DNA from: Ignavibacteria bacterium
Lineage (GTDB): Bacteria > Bacteroidota > Ignavibacteria > Kapaibacteriales > Kapaibacteriaceae
Reading direction: 5' to 3'
Length of the DNA: 64,000 nucleotides
Assembly: GCA_016707005.1 (NCBI GenBank)
Contig: JADJIQ010000002.1
Span: 812,740 to 876,739 of the forward strand
Positions 44,343 through 54,004 of this stretch are shown here, piece after piece. Under the pieces are notes generated by a model. That model worked only from the letters and a program-made list of their open reading frames with translations. It searched no databases and was not told where the DNA came from. A program made the translations under genes and the position numbers. Position 1 is the first letter of the stretch, and each line of letters opens with the position of its first letter.

Positions 44343-47300
44343 ATGCTTAAGATCCTCGTCCTCCTCCTCGCCGCCGCTACCGTGTCGGCTCAGATCTCAA
44401 CAACCGCTGTTGATGGTCTGCGCGACAAACGCATCCGACTAGTTGCCTACACGAATTGCACGGCCATCCCGCAGCCGGGATCACGAATAGACTCAGCCGT
44501 GATCATCATTCGCGATGAACGTATCATCGCCGTTGGGAAGGGGCTAACCATTCCCACCGGTGCAGATGTGCGCGATCTTCATGGTGCATTTGTGTATGCT
44601 GGTTTCGTTGAACCGTATCTCGATGCACAAGCACTTGCTTCGGGCGCAAAGGGCGGATCATCAAAGCAGATGTTCAGTGATGAAGACGAAGGCCCAAACA
44701 CTCCCCCGGCTCAAGGCGCACATTATTGGAACCAAGCGGTTCGTCCTGAACGCACAGTCACGGACGCTCTCTCGATCTCCGATGATGCGCAACGCGACTG
44801 GAATAAACTTGGTTTCGGTGCAGCAGCCGCGGCGTCGCACGACGGGATCTTCCGCGGAAGTGCTGCCGCCGTACTGCTTCGCACAGGGCCTGCCGCTAAG
44901 ACCGTTATTGCTGATAACACCTACCAAGCGATGGCCTTTATGAAAGGCTCATCAAAGACGCCATATCCGTCGTCGCAGATGGGATCGATCGCGCTCATTC
45001 GTCAAGCACTCTACGATGCAGAGTGGTACGGCAAGGCCCACGCAGCAGCCGCACGTGGCACACTTGCAACACCACCGGAAGTGAACATTTCTTTGCAGGC
45101 ATTACGGGCAGCACTTGATGCAAAGAAGCCGATAGTGGTTGAGACCGTTGACGAACACGATATCGCACGTTGGCAGGCGATCGCCAAGGAATTTGGGCTC
45201 ACGATCATCATCAAGGGCAGCGGCGGAGAATACCGCAGGATCCAAGGACTTGCAGCAACGAAGCCCGACATCATCCTTCCACTCACGTTCCCGGAAACTC
45301 CTGATGTACGCGATCCGGTGAGTGCCCATGAAGTATCTCTCAGCGACCTGATCTCGTGGTATTGGGCTGCCGATAATGCACGATTGGTTGACAGCGTTGG
45401 GTGCCGCATCGTCTTCACAACGGATGGACTCAAGGACAAGTCTCAATTCCTTCCTCGTATTCGTCTGTGTGTTGAACGCGGACTCGATTCCGCAAAGGCA
45501 CTTGCTGCCATCACAACAGAAGCTGCACGCATCGCTGGTGTTGCCGACCGTTTCGGGAAGATCGAGAAGGGATACTACGCCAATCTTGTCATCACCACGA
45601 AGCCCCTTTTCGCCGAAGAATGTGATATCCGCGCAGTAGTAGTAGCCGGCGATGAAACAACATACTCTCGTCCCACAGAGGTCGATGTGCGCGGCCATTG
45701 GACACTCACGTCCAGCGCCCTGCCTTCAACAACATCACTGCGCGTTAGTATCACGGGCACTGTTGAGCAACCGTCAATGGATGTAAAACGTGATTCGATC
45801 TCGATTCCTTCATCGCTTTCGATCAACGGCAGACGTGCAACACTTGGCCTTACGCTCGATACGATGGGCATTGTTGGGCGTACGCGCACATCGGTGGAGA
45901 TCGATAGTATCCTCATTAGTGGCGACCTCCTTCTTCCTGATGGACGAGTCACCCCATTTGTGCTTCGTCGCGACTCCTTGATCAAGGCCAAGCCGGATCG
46001 TCCAAAAGCACTTACTACCAAGCGCAGATCTCTGCCGCAGATCTCTCCTCTCGGACCATTCGGTCTCTCGGCACCGCCGGCACAACGTGCAGTGGTTCTG
46101 AAGAATGCTACGGTGTGGACATGCGGTCCGCGTGGCACTCTGGATAGCACGGATGTTCTTCTCCGCAATGGCACCATCGCAGGTGTCGGTAAGGGGCTCA
46201 CCGGAGACACAACCATTGACTGCACCGGGATGCATATCACACCGGGCATCATTGATGAACACTCACACATCGCTATCTCTCGCGGTGTGAACGAGGGCAC
46301 GCATGCTGTAACAACAGAAGTGCGCATCGGTGACGTGGTGGACCCTGACGATGTAAACATCTACCGTCAACTCGCTGGTGGCGTAACAGCATCTCACCTT
46401 CTTCACGGCTCCGCCAACCCAATGGGCGGTCAGCTACAGTTCATCAAGCTCCGATGGGGTTCTGATGCAGACGGACTCAAGGTGCAGGGCGCTGTACCAA
46501 CGGTGAAGTTCGCCCTGGGTGAGAATGTAAAGCAAGCCAACTGGGGTGACAAGTTCTCGGTGCGGTATCCGCAGACGCGTATGGGTGTTGAGCAGATCAT
46601 GCGTGATGCCTTCCGTACAGCACGCGAGTACGAGAAGGAACTTGCCGCGAACGACCCTTCAAAACCTGTACGACGAGACATCCAACTCGATGCCCTTGTG
46701 GAGATCCTTAACAGCAAGCGCAACATCCATTGTCACTCCTATGTGCAGAGCGAGATCTTGATGCTCATGCGCCTTGCCGAAGAATTCGGATTCCGCGTGC
46801 ACACCTTCACGCACATCCTTGAGGGCTACAAGGTCGCCAAGGAAATGGCAAGACATGGATCCGGTGCATCATCGTTTGCTGATTGGTGGGCATACAAGTT
46901 TGAGGTCTACGATGCGATCCCCGAGAATCCTGCCATTCTTCAAGAGAACGACGTAACGGTCTCGATCAACTCCGATGATGCAGAAATGGCTCGCAGACTT
47001 AACCAAGAAGCGGCAAAGAGCATTAAGTACGGAGGTGTCAGCGCTGTTGATGCCATGAAGTTCGTTACGATCAATGCCGCCAAACAGATGGCCATTGACA
47101 CGCGTACCGGAAGCATCGAAGATGGCAAGGATGCCGATGTTGTTGTGTGGTCAGGCGATCCGCTTTCCAACATGTCTCGCGTAGAACGCACGTTCGTAGA
47201 CGGACGTATGTACTTCGCTCGTGACGTCGACGCGCGCCTCCGCGAACGTGATGCAGAACTTCGCAGATTCCTAGAACAAGAAGCCATCAAGGCCATTGCC

Positions 47301-47399
47301 GGAGGATCTGGCTCCAAACCCGGAGGAAGTGGACCGCGCCGTGAATACCATTGCGACACAGACGATGATGAAATGTCGGGATCGGTCAGCGGACGATGA
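44343..47399 (+). CDS. Exported double-domain amidohydrolase
   Basis: The 1018-residue protein has a signal peptide (1-17, AATVSAQ). The first amidohydrolase-like domain (about 20-450) lacks the metal-binding HxH motif: the equivalent strand reads FVYAGFVEPYLDAQALASG. It retains the C-terminal strand pattern KIEKGYYANLVITTKPL. The second domain (about 560-985) has HITPGIIDEHSHIA with both histidines, IHCHSYVQSE, HTFTHILEGYKVA and the catalytic Asp in VSINSDDAEMAR, ending with GSIEDGKDADVVVWSGDPL. It is probably a periplasmic hydrolase of C-N bonds; the substrate is unknown. The stop overlaps bshC by ATGA. Confidence 0.85.
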   Translation: MLKILVLLLAAATVSAQISTTAVDGLRDKRIRLVAYTNCTAIPQPGSRIDSAVIIIRDERIIAVGKGLTIPTGADVRDLHGAFVYAGFVEPYLDAQALASGAKGGSSKQMFSDEDEGPNTPPAQGAHYWNQAVRPERTVTDALSISDDAQRDWNKLGFGAAAAASHDGIFRGSAAAVLLRTGPAAKTVIADNTYQAMAFMKGSSKTPYPSSQMGSIALIRQALYDAEWYGKAHAAAARGTLATPPEVNISLQALRAALDAKKPIVVETVDEHDIARWQAIAKEFGLTIIIKGSGGEYRRIQGLAATKPDIILPLTFPETPDVRDPVSAHEVSLSDLISWYWAADNARLVDSVGCRIVFTTDGLKDKSQFLPRIRLCVERGLDSAKALAAITTEAARIAGVADRFGKIEKGYYANLVITTKPLFAEECDIRAVVVAGDETTYSRPTEVDVRGHWTLTSSALPSTTSLRVSITGTVEQPSMDVKRDSISIPSSLSINGRRATLGLTLDTMGIVGRTRTSVEIDSILISGDLLLPDGRVTPFVLRRDSLIKAKPDRPKALTTKRRSLPQISPLGPFGLSAPPAQRAVVLKNATVWTCGPRGTLDSTDVLLRNGTIAGVGKGLTGDTTIDCTGMHITPGIIDEHSHIAISRGVNEGTHAVTTEVRIGDVVDPDDVNIYRQLAGGVTASHLLHGSANPMGGQLQFIKLRWGSDADGLKVQGAVPTVKFALGENVKQANWGDKFSVRYPQTRMGVEQIMRDAFRTAREYEKELAANDPSKPVRRDIQLDALVEILNSKRNIHCHSYVQSEILMLMRLAEEFGFRVHTFTHILEGYKVAKEMARHGSGASSFADWWAYKFEVYDAIPENPAILQENDVTVSINSDDAEMARRLNQEAAKSIKYGGVSAVDAMKFVTINAAKQMAIDTRTGSIEDGKDADVVVWSGDPLSNMSRVERTFVDGRMYFARDVDARLRERDAELRRFLEQEAIKAIAGGSGSKPGGSGPRREYHCDTDDDEMSGSVSGR

Positions 47400-49015
47400 C
47401 AACACTCCCAACGGAAACGATCGTCACAACGCCGATCACTCGCGCCTACCTCGATCGAGATCCCGCTATCACAGATCGGTTCCAACGTCTATCCGTCGAT
47501 GCCGAGTTCTGCCTCCAACGATCCAAGCACGGGGCTTCTCGGTCGCGTCTTGTAGACCTTGCCACAGCATCCATGCGTGGCCTTGAACTCAGTTCAGAAC
47601 AGCGCTCTGCGCTTGATGTGCTGCGCAACCCAACAAGTGTTGTTGTGACCACCGGTCAACAGATCGGACTCTATGGCGGTCCGATGTACACCCTGTACAA
47701 GATCCGCACAGCCGTAGAAGAAGCACGCAGGCTCACTGCATCAACAGCAGTTCCGGCGGCAACGGTATTCTGGCTCGAGGACAACGACCATGATGCAGCT
47801 GAAGCGGCATCAACACATCTCCTCGCTGCAGACGGCGGTGTTACAGACCTCAACATCTGGGACGGTTCGGATGAGCGTAGGTCGGTTTCTGCGCGTGTCA
47901 TTACCGGCCAGATGGCAGACATGGTGGAGGCAGGAGCCGCCACGTTCACTGGACACTTCGCCGATGTTACTCGACAGCGAATGTTGGACGCCTATGCCGT
48001 TGGCCGCTCTTGGTCCGATGCCTTTCTCGCAGTCCTGCAACCCTACCTTGCACCGTGGGGAGTGATCGTTGTTCGCGGTTCCGATGTGATTGCATCCGGA
48101 CTCCACCTGCCGATCCTCATGCGCGAGACAGAAGCTCCGGGATCATTATCCGCAGCGACAACTGCCGGAACACAGGTCCTTCTTGAAAGGGGCTTTACAG
48201 CACAGGCAACAACCGGATCGATGCTCTTCTTTGGAAGTGACTCCAATGGACGTCAACGATGTTCGATCGAAGGCGACACCGTCACGATGGGTGCTGAGAA
48301 ATTCACAACACTGGCATTCGCAAAACATGTTCAGGAACATCCTGAACGATTCACACCCAACGTGTTAGCCAGACCCGTTGTCCAAGACGCCGTGCTGCCA
48401 ACAGTGATCAGCGTCCTTGGCTCTGCCGAGATCGCCTATCAGGCCCAGCTACGTGAGCTCTATGAGCTATGCGGCGTGCCAATGCCGTACCTCGTCTTGC
48501 GCAATGGGGCAACCTTGTTAGACGCGCGGACAGAGCGATTGCTTGCCAAGGATGGTCACCCACTTTCCTGGTTTATGCGAAGCTCTGAAGACGTTGAGCG
48601 CGCCACGGCGGATCTCCTTACGTCAGACGTCTTGCCGAACACCGAAGAGCGCAACGCAACGCTAGAAACCCTGCTAGCCCCCTACCTGACTGCTGCTCAG
48701 TCGATCGATCAAACATTGATCGCCACGGTGCGCGCTCAGGGGGCCGGCATCACAGCCACCCTAGAAGCGCTCGAGGGCAAGCTGCGTGCAGCTGCCAAAC
48801 GTGCCGGTGCCCAGACCATGGATCGCATCAAGGCCATCCATTCGATCGTTATGCCTCGTGGTACATTACAAGAACGAAACTTTCCGCTCGGATTTTGGGA
48901 ATCGCGCTTCGGCACTGCAGAACTACGTATAATTGCCGAGGCGATAGCGAGCCAGCCAATTGGCACTCATGTCGTGATGGGGCATTCTGATCTGTCAACT
49001 CGGGAACCTGCATGA
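47396..49015 (+). CDS. bshC: Putative cysteine ligase BshC (bacillithiol synthesis)
   Basis: The 539-residue protein matches BshC: SVVVTTGQQIGLYGGPMYTLYKIRTAVEEA near 80-105, the nucleotide-binding segment TVFWLEDNDHDAAEA, the middle VLPTVISVLGSAEIAYQAQL, and a long C-terminal coiled coil ending NFPLGFWESRFG. BshC adds cysteine to glucosaminyl-malate to give bacillithiol. bshA and bshB are not in this window, so the pathway cannot be confirmed here. It is coupled at both ends by 4-bp overlaps, to the amidohydrolase and to the response regulator. Confidence 0.92.
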   Translation: MTTLPTETIVTTPITRAYLDRDPAITDRFQRLSVDAEFCLQRSKHGASRSRLVDLATASMRGLELSSEQRSALDVLRNPTSVVVTTGQQIGLYGGPMYTLYKIRTAVEEARRLTASTAVPAATVFWLEDNDHDAAEAASTHLLAADGGVTDLNIWDGSDERRSVSARVITGQMADMVEAGAATFTGHFADVTRQRMLDAYAVGRSWSDAFLAVLQPYLAPWGVIVVRGSDVIASGLHLPILMRETEAPGSLSAATTAGTQVLLERGFTAQATTGSMLFFGSDSNGRQRCSIEGDTVTMGAEKFTTLAFAKHVQEHPERFTPNVLARPVVQDAVLPTVISVLGSAEIAYQAQLRELYELCGVPMPYLVLRNGATLLDARTERLLAKDGHPLSWFMRSSEDVERATADLLTSDVLPNTEERNATLETLLAPYLTAAQSIDQTLIATVRAQGAGITATLEALEGKLRAAAKRAGAQTMDRIKAIHSIVMPRGTLQERNFPLGFWESRFGTAELRIIAEAIASQPIGTHVVMGHSDLSTREPA

Positions 49016-49491
49016 ATCGTCCGTATGTCCTGGTCGTAGACGACAACAAGATCACTACCAAGCTCATGCGCAGATACCTCGAAGGCAATGGTTTCGAGGT
49101 TGAGGAAGCCGGTGACGGCATTGAGTGTCTGGAGAAAGTTGGTCAGCGAATTCCGGATGCCATCATCATCGACGTGATGATGCCTCGTCTGGATGGATTT
49201 GAGACCGTTCGTCGCTTAAAAAGCGATGAAACAACTCGCCTCATTCCGGTTGCCATTGTAACGGCACTCAATGACCTCACCACACAGCTCAAGGCTGTTG
49301 AATCCGGTGCAGATGACTTCCTAACAAAGCCGATCGAGGAGAAGCTGATCCTTACCAAGGCAGCGATGCTCACCGAGCTCTCTCATGCCCGCATGATGAT
49401 CCGCGAACTTCGGTCCGTGATCGATGCTTATGCAGGGGGCGATACAGCACGCGCCCAAGAACTTATGGCCACAATCGGGCCACGATCCTGA
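49012..49491 (+). CDS. Stand-alone response regulator receiver protein
   Basis: The 159-residue protein has one CheY-like receiver (VVDDNKITTK, acidic Asp10/Asp11, phospho-acceptor Asp54 in IIIDVMMPRLDGFE, conserved Thr in VTALND and Lys in FLTKPIEEK). A helical tail of about 35 residues follows and no output domain is present. It may signal by protein contact. It is translationally coupled to bshC upstream and, through the overlap CTGA, to the CrtI-like gene downstream. Confidence 0.88.
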   Translation: MNRPYVLVVDDNKITTKLMRRYLEGNGFEVEEAGDGIECLEKVGQRIPDAIIIDVMMPRLDGFETVRRLKSDETTRLIPVAIVTALNDLTTQLKAVESGADDFLTKPIEEKLILTKAAMLTELSHARMMIRELRSVIDAYAGGDTARAQELMATIGPRS

Positions 49492-50975
49492 GCCATATCG
49501 TTGTCATCGGCGGTGGCATCGGCGGTCTTGTTGCAGCCACTCGACTTGCGCATGCAGGACACAGCGTAGACCTCTTTGAGCAGGGAACACAGACCGGCGG
49601 CAAGATGGGTCGTGTTGTCGTTGATGGGTGTACCTTCGATACCGGACCAACCCTTATCACCATGCCCTTTGTCTTTGAACGCTTCTTTGCAAGCGTGGGC
49701 GAACGGTTCAGTGATCACGTTACGTTGCAACGCGTTGATCCCGCATGCCAGTACCGCTGGGAAGACGGATCGATCCTTGATCTCCCGTTCGACGCAGAGG
49801 CTGTGCCCGATGCCATCGAGCGATTCTCACCCGGACACGGGGCTCCTGTCAAAAAATATCTCAACAGCGCACGAGAGATCTACGAACTCACGAAGGACGT
49901 TTTCATCTTCTCGCCGTTCGATGGATTCAAGGAATTCTTCAAACGGAAGAATCTTTCGTTGCTGCCCAAGCTGAGTCGACTCCGATTCACATCAAAGCTC
50001 CACGATGTACACACGTCGATGTTCAGCGACAAGCGCATCATCCAACTTTTCGACCGGTTCGCAACGTATAATGGCTCTTCGCCATACCTCGCACCTGCAA
50101 CATTGATGGTGATCCCATGGGTGGAGATCGGACTTGGCGCATGGTATCCTAAGGGTGGCATCTATGCGATCGCCGAGGCCATCACGCAACTCGCTTTACT
50201 ACGCGGTGTTCGCATTCACTGCAATACACGCGTTGCGTCTATCCGGACGTTCCACGGTGTTGCCAGTGGTGTTGAACTCGAAGACGGTTCATTCGTCCGT
50301 GCTGACCACGTTATCTCCAATGCGGACGTGCACGTAACGCGAACGTATCTCCTCGGGAAGAGCATGCCCGAACCAACCGATCTTTCATGCAGCGGGTTGG
50401 TGATGCTTCTTAGTGTTGACCGGCAGGAACGATCGCTTCAGCACCACAACATTCTCTTCGGCAACGACTATCCAGGAGAATTCCACAATATCCGCTTTGA
50501 ACAACGTCCGCGCAGCAATTCCACTGTTTACATCTCCCGTTCAGTCCACTCCACACCATCGGATGCTCCGCCCGACCGCGAGAACTGGTTCGTCTTGGTG
50601 AATGCACCTCCACGTGGGATCTCCTCAAACTTTGAGACAACCGAATCATCCGTATGGCTAGGTCACGAAGAAGAACAGGCAGACATGATCCTCGACCGAA
50701 TGGAGACGTTCGGACTGCGCCCGCACGTGCGAGAACGACTGATCAGAACGCCGGACACGATGGCTACCGAATGGTCGTCCTATCGCGGAGCTCTCTACGG
50801 AGCATCGTCAAATTCTATGTTCAGTGCATTCCTCCGACCGCGCCAACGCTCCACAGACGTTGCGAATCTTTGGTATGTTGGAGGAAGTTCTCACCCCGGC
50901 GGAGGTGTTCCGCTGGTCATCACAAGCGGTATGATCGCCGCAGACCTACTTTTGTCATCACTTTCAACTCCCTAG
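49488..50975 (+). CDS. CrtI-family phytoene desaturase-like FAD oxidoreductase, probable CTG start
   Basis: The 495-residue protein has an N-terminal Rossmann motif HIVVIGGGIGGLVAATRL, then GGKMGRVVVDGCTFDTGPTLITMP, and the CrtI C-terminal signature LWYVGGSSHPGGGVPLVITSG. Family members desaturate or isomerise carotenoids using FAD. No ATG, GTG or TTG lies upstream of the FAD motif. The first usual start (49605) would delete the whole dinucleotide site. CTG at 49488 overlaps the upstream stop as CTGA, the geometry used by other coupled genes here, so CTG is the best start. Confidence 0.85.
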   Translation: MSHIVVIGGGIGGLVAATRLAHAGHSVDLFEQGTQTGGKMGRVVVDGCTFDTGPTLITMPFVFERFFASVGERFSDHVTLQRVDPACQYRWEDGSILDLPFDAEAVPDAIERFSPGHGAPVKKYLNSAREIYELTKDVFIFSPFDGFKEFFKRKNLSLLPKLSRLRFTSKLHDVHTSMFSDKRIIQLFDRFATYNGSSPYLAPATLMVIPWVEIGLGAWYPKGGIYAIAEAITQLALLRGVRIHCNTRVASIRTFHGVASGVELEDGSFVRADHVISNADVHVTRTYLLGKSMPEPTDLSCSGLVMLLSVDRQERSLQHHNILFGNDYPGEFHNIRFEQRPRSNSTVYISRSVHSTPSDAPPDRENWFVLVNAPPRGISSNFETTESSVWLGHEEEQADMILDRMETFGLRPHVRERLIRTPDTMATEWSSYRGALYGASSNSMFSAFLRPRQRSTDVANLWYVGGSSHPGGGVPLVITSGMIAADLLLSSLSTP

Positions 50976-50978
50976 AAC

Positions 50979-51590
50979 ATGCGAACCCTACTTCTCCTTT
51001 CCGTTGTCTTTCTTGTCTCGTGTGCATCCATTCGCGACATCACAAACAGCCTTTCGTCGCTTCAGAACATGCAGTTCAAACTCACCGGCATCACAGGCAT
51101 GCGCCTGGCCGGTGTTGACGTCTCACGGATCGCATCACCAACCTCGCTCTCCATCTCCGACGGCCTCGCACTTACGCAGGCGTTTGCGCGCAAGTCATTG
51201 CCAACCACCTTCGTTGTGAACATGGACGCAAAGAATCCCAACACCGGCTCATCAGCATCGAAGAGCGTTCCGCTAACGCTCAAGGGTTTGGATTGGCGTC
51301 TCCTGATCGACGACAAGCCAACGATCAATGGCGATCTCGACAAGCCGGTAGACGTTCCGGGCAACGGAAAGACAACGCAGATCCCGCTTTCGATGAGCAT
51401 GGACATGTATTCGTTCTTTGCCGACAAAGGATATGACGGCATCGTGAATCTTGCACTCGCACTAGGCGGTCAAAAAGGCAGCACTTCACGCGTGAAGCTT
51501 GATGCGATGCCAACAGTTGGAACACCGCTTGGTCCGATGACATACCCAAGTCGCATTTCGATCGTGGACACGGAGTTCCGCGGTAAATAA
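50979..51590 (+). CDS. LEA14-like (WHy domain) lipoprotein
   Basis: The 203-residue lipoprotein has signal peptide MRTLLLLSVVFLVSC with lipobox Cys15. The rest resembles the LEA type 2/WHy beta-sandwich: FKLTGITGMRLAGVDVSRI, then FVVNMDAKNPNTGSSASKSVPLTLKGLDWRLLIDDK, where NPN is the usual motif, and TTQIPLSMSMDM. Such proteins occur as envelope lipoproteins of unknown function, possibly in stress protection. It starts 3 bp after the CrtI-like gene, and its stop overlaps the next start (TAATG). Confidence 0.7.
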   Translation: MRTLLLLSVVFLVSCASIRDITNSLSSLQNMQFKLTGITGMRLAGVDVSRIASPTSLSISDGLALTQAFARKSLPTTFVVNMDAKNPNTGSSASKSVPLTLKGLDWRLLIDDKPTINGDLDKPVDVPGNGKTTQIPLSMSMDMYSFFADKGYDGIVNLALALGGQKGSTSRVKLDAMPTVGTPLGPMTYPSRISIVDTEFRGK

Positions 51591-52627
51591 TGGACATCCC
51601 CGTACTCCTTCTCGCAGTCTTCATCAGTGGTCTGTGTGACTTTCTGGCAGCAGCATTGCTGAACATCCCAACGTCTGTGGTTTCCACCATGGCCGACGAA
51701 GGGTCTCATATTGGGCGTCGACTGAAACGTGCGATCGATGAGGCCAACGAGACTCGGCTTGCGATCAGCATCGTTGACGTGATCGTTCTCGTGATCGCAT
51801 CATTCATCATCGCCTCCGTAACGATGAATGATGGAGGTCGACTCTTTATAGATGCCATTGCCTTCATCATCGGCGTTGTGATCATCAAGATCGTTGCCAG
51901 CGCACTCGGCGAGCGCACGGCAGAGTTCATGCTTCGATTCACCAGTTTGTCGCTCTCCATTGTTACGGTAGTGGCAAGCCCCTTCCTCCTTACTCATCGC
52001 GCATTGTTGGCACTGACAAAACCACGATCAAGGGAAGAGGAAGAAGAAGAGGCGCGGGAGGAACTTGAAGCACTTGTAGAAACAGCCCGTGAAGAAGGGG
52101 CGTTAGATGCCGGGGAATACCGGATCATGACCAACATCATGCAGTTGAGCAGCATTGAGGTTACGGATGTGATGACGCCACGAACGGTGGTATCGGCCAT
52201 TGGAGCAGAACATACCGTTGCTGATGCGATCAAACTTCCGGAACTGCAGATGTTCTCACGACTTCCGGTCTATGACGGACAGGATCTGGATACGGTGTCG
52301 GGATATGTAATGACGAAGGACATCCTTCGTGCTGCCGTTGCCGGACGTCACACGGTGCCGATCTCAAAACTCAAACGCGATGTTGGGTTCATCCCAGAGA
52401 ACATCACGTTAGAGCGAGCGCTTGAGCAGTTCCTTCAGAAGCGACAACACCTATTCATGGTTGTTGATGAACATGGGGGTGTTGAAGGACTTCTCACCAT
52501 GGAAGATGTATTGGAGACAATGCTTGGTGCGGAGATCATCGACGAGGCAGACCATGTAGTGGATCTGCGCGCACTCGCAAAGCAGCGTCGCGATGCACGT
52601 ATCGCCAAGTTCACTTCGTCCGAATGA
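51590..52627 (+). CDS. CNNM/CorC-family transporter (DUF21 + CBS pair)
   Basis: The 345-residue protein has a DUF21 membrane domain with helices near 4-24, 60-80, 85-110 and 120-140. An acidic linker (REEEEEEAREELEALVETAREEGAL) and two CBS domains (about 195-320) follow: VMTPRTVVSAIGAEHTV, VSGYVMTKDIL, and FMVVDEHGGVEGLLTMEDVLETMLG. Relatives are involved in Mg2+ or Co2+ efflux and resistance. The C-terminal CorC/HlyC domain of longer homologues is missing. Its 3' end overlaps the convergent aldehyde dehydrogenase gene by 17 bp. Confidence 0.85.
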   Translation: MDIPVLLLAVFISGLCDFLAAALLNIPTSVVSTMADEGSHIGRRLKRAIDEANETRLAISIVDVIVLVIASFIIASVTMNDGGRLFIDAIAFIIGVVIIKIVASALGERTAEFMLRFTSLSLSIVTVVASPFLLTHRALLALTKPRSREEEEEEAREELEALVETAREEGALDAGEYRIMTNIMQLSSIEVTDVMTPRTVVSAIGAEHTVADAIKLPELQMFSRLPVYDGQDLDTVSGYVMTKDILRAAVAGRHTVPISKLKRDVGFIPENITLERALEQFLQKRQHLFMVVDEHGGVEGLLTMEDVLETMLGAEIIDEADHVVDLRALAKQRRDARIAKFTSSE

Positions 52628-53981
52628 CCTTGATATTGGTGAACTCTCGTACGCCGGCAACCCCTAGCTCCCGACCATAACCACTGTATCGCGTTCCGCC
52701 GAACGGGAGCCTCATGTCGCTACGCACAAAGTCGTTGATCGCCACCATGCCACATTCAATGCGTTCTGCCAGCGCGCGTGCACGATCGAGATCCTGTGAG
52801 AATACTGCTGCGCCAAGTCCGTAACGCGAGTCGTTTGCCAGTTCCACCGCCTCTTCGTCTGAGTTGAACGCAATAACGCTGGCTACCGGACCAAAGACCT
52901 CTTCGCGGAACAATCTCGATTGCGTTGTGATGTTGTCGATCAACACCGGCGGCACATAGAATCCTCGTTTCGGAATATCATTGACAGAACGTTTCGTTAC
53001 CTGCCGAGCCCCCTCCATCATCGAATGTTGTAGTTGGTCGAGAAGAGTGTCACGCAGATCCGCGCGGGCTATCGGTCCGATCTCTGTTGCAGGATCCATT
53101 GGGTCCCCCACCACCATCGCATCAAACCGTGCTGCCACACGTTTCGTGAATTCGTCAGCGATGGATGCATGAACTATAAACCGTTTTGCTGCGATGCATG
53201 ACTGTCCGGCATTCAAACATCGGCCCACAACACATGCATCAACGGCAACACCGAGGTCGGCATCATCACAAACGATGTAGGCATCATTTCCGCCCAATTC
53301 AAGTACAACCTTCTTGATGTGACGTCCGGCTATCTGTGCAACCGCCTCACCTCCCCTAGTAGATCCGGTGAAGGTCACAGCTCGAACACGCGCATCTCCG
53401 ATCAGTTCCTCGATCTGTGGCACATCGATCATCACACACTGAACGAGGTCATCGGGAATTCCAGCTTCTCGGCACACCTCTACAATGTTTATCGCACATC
53501 CAAAGGTAGAAGGTGCATGTTTGAGGATGATCCCGTTACCGGCCATAAGGGCAGGCGCAGCGAACCGAAAGAACTGCCAAAACGGGAAATTCCATGGCAT
53601 GATGGCCACAACAACACCCAACGGCGCATATGTGATATCGGCCACGGAACCATCGATTAGAAGTTCCTCCGTGGCCAACGCCGTAGGAGCAAGCGCGGCG
53701 ATGTAGCGGCATGTTTCGGCACATTTGAGTATCTCCGATCTCGACTGACCGATCGGCTTACCCATTTCTTGCGTGATCAGCGCGGCAGACACCTCGATGT
53801 CTCTCATGAGGATGTCGGCCAGACGCGAAACGATCCGAGCGCGATGCTCAAAAGAGCATTGCGCCCAGATCTTTTGTTCGGTGTATGCACGACCGACCAT
53901 GTCGTGAACGTCTTTAGGGTCCATCTCGCCAAACGACGCTACAACGTCTTCGGAAGCGGGGTTAATACTCGTGAATCTCAT
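52611..53981 (-). CDS. NAD(P)-dependent aldehyde dehydrogenase (succinate-semialdehyde type)
   Basis: The 456-residue enzyme has the ALDH cofactor segment MPWNFPFWQFFRFAAPALMAGN, the GSTRGGEAVAQ turn, the general base region VLELGGNDAYIV, the catalytic cysteine in NAGQSCIAAKRFIV, and EEVFGPVASVIAF. Members with the start FTSINPASEDVVASF resemble succinate-semialdehyde dehydrogenases (GabD/YneI type). Substrate cannot be fixed from sequence. Its start is 23 bp from the divergent terC start. Confidence 0.92.
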   Translation of the reverse strand: MRFTSINPASEDVVASFGEMDPKDVHDMVGRAYTEQKIWAQCSFEHRARIVSRLADILMRDIEVSAALITQEMGKPIGQSRSEILKCAETCRYIAALAPTALATEELLIDGSVADITYAPLGVVVAIMPWNFPFWQFFRFAAPALMAGNGIILKHAPSTFGCAINIVEVCREAGIPDDLVQCVMIDVPQIEELIGDARVRAVTFTGSTRGGEAVAQIAGRHIKKVVLELGGNDAYIVCDDADLGVAVDACVVGRCLNAGQSCIAAKRFIVHASIADEFTKRVAARFDAMVVGDPMDPATEIGPIARADLRDTLLDQLQHSMMEGARQVTKRSVNDIPKRGFYVPPVLIDNITTQSRLFREEVFGPVASVIAFNSDEEAVELANDSRYGLGAAVFSQDLDRARALAERIECGMVAINDFVRSDMRLPFGGTRYSGYGRELGVAGVREFTNIKVIRTK

Positions 53982-53991
53982 GGCAACAATT

Positions 53992-53999
53992 TACATTTG
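53992..53999 (+). promoter_or_regulatory. TAnnTTTG promoter element (TACATTTG) for terC
   Basis: TACATTTG is an exact consensus match ending 5 nt before the ATG at 54005. It occupies the 23-bp divergent gap, so the promoter for the opposite aldehyde dehydrogenase gene must overlap it or lie inside terC. Confidence 0.55.
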
Positions 54000-54004
54000 T
54001 GGTA

